Shown one piece after another: positions 5,721 to 5,841 of a DNA stretch of 5,841 bases. Below the pieces are notes generated by a model. The model did not search any database, had not been told where the DNA came from, and saw only the letters and a list, made by a program, of their open reading frames with translations. Made by a program: the position numbers and the translations under genes. How positions within the stretch are numbered: the stretch's first letter is position 1; every line of letters begins with the position of its first letter. This DNA comes from Candidatus Peribacterales bacterium (GTDB lineage Bacteria > Patescibacteriota > Gracilibacteria > Peribacterales > Peribacteraceae), in assembly GCA_020059985.1 (NCBI GenBank), contig JAGVCI010000119.1, forward strand, positions 1-5,841, read 5' to 3'.

Positions 5721-5841
5721 CGTGACTGCCTATTTGGCCGTCTCGAAGGATGATGCTCCTCAGGATGACACAGCGGGGCGTCTCGAAGGGTGGCATTGTT
5801 CATAGTGTGACCGCATTTGCCGCTTCGAAGGACGACGTGGC
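5670..5841. repeat. Tandem direct repeat, 85-base unit, running off the window end
   Basis: Bases 5670-5720 are repeated identically at 5755-5805 (51 bases), and the similarity continues with a few substitutions and small indels to the window end, so the unit is about 85 bases. Each unit contains one copy of the module GCTCCTCAGGATGACAC, then CGTCTCGAAGGGTGGC (5694-5709, 5779-5794), then a variant CGTCTCGAAGGATGAT (5739-5754; degenerate near 5821-5836). No gene is visible after 5720. The array probably continues beyond 5841. Confidence 0.88.

Noticed and set aside
5612..5841. CRISPR array
   Set aside because: Spacing is irregular, the modules occur in both orientations, the unit is 85 bases with similar rather than unique intervening sequence, and no cas gene is nearby.

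Overview
The window carries five plus-strand protein genes. They are a small exported cationic protein, a large polytopic membrane protein, a guanine-deaminase-like enzyme, CTP synthase (pyrG) and a small GIY-YIG domain protein. The last gene runs into a modular repeat array that continues past the window edge. TGA and TAG are read as normal stops. The base composition is moderately GC-rich by eye. No gene has a convincing Shine-Dalgarno sequence at the right spacing, and most starts are preceded by pyrimidine-rich leaders. With the uncharacterised exported protein and the GIY-YIG gene beside dispersed palindromic repeats, this suggests an uncultivated bacterium, perhaps of the Patescibacteria/CPR (for example Peregrinibacteria-like). 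That placement is an inference and not firm.

Layout: 49-528 is the exported protein with a recurrent RPTRRxI-like motif, closed by a strong intrinsic terminator (550-578). A good -35/-10 pair (593-621) then leads into 647-2728, a 693-residue homologue of membrane-bound pyrophosphatases (HppA family). After a 43-base gap, 2772-3248 encodes the deaminase. A 250-base intergenic region holds a nested inverted repeat (3278-3330), a doubtful 42-codon ORF and a weak promoter. It leads into pyrG (3499-5205), which has intact synthetase and glutaminase sites. The GIY-YIG gene (5307-5720) follows, and its last third is encoded by repeat sequence. From 5612 to the end the DNA consists of inverted and direct copies of two short modules in an 85-base unit.

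The most notable observation is the membrane pyrophosphatase homologue. The family fold and its structural glycine-rich motifs are clearly recognisable and the frame is open over 693 codons. Nearly every Asp, Asn and Lys that binds magnesium-pyrophosphate in the family has nevertheless been replaced, while much of the membrane ion-gate set (Arg, Asp, Glu and a Lys-to-Arg) persists. It is best read as a pseudoenzyme that cannot hydrolyse pyrophosphate. Its job is unknown: a channel or transporter, a regulatory partner of an active paralogue, or something else.

The deaminase and CTP synthase both belong to nucleotide metabolism or salvage. Nothing else in the sequence ties the five genes into one pathway, and the internal terminator and promoters suggest at least two or three transcription units.
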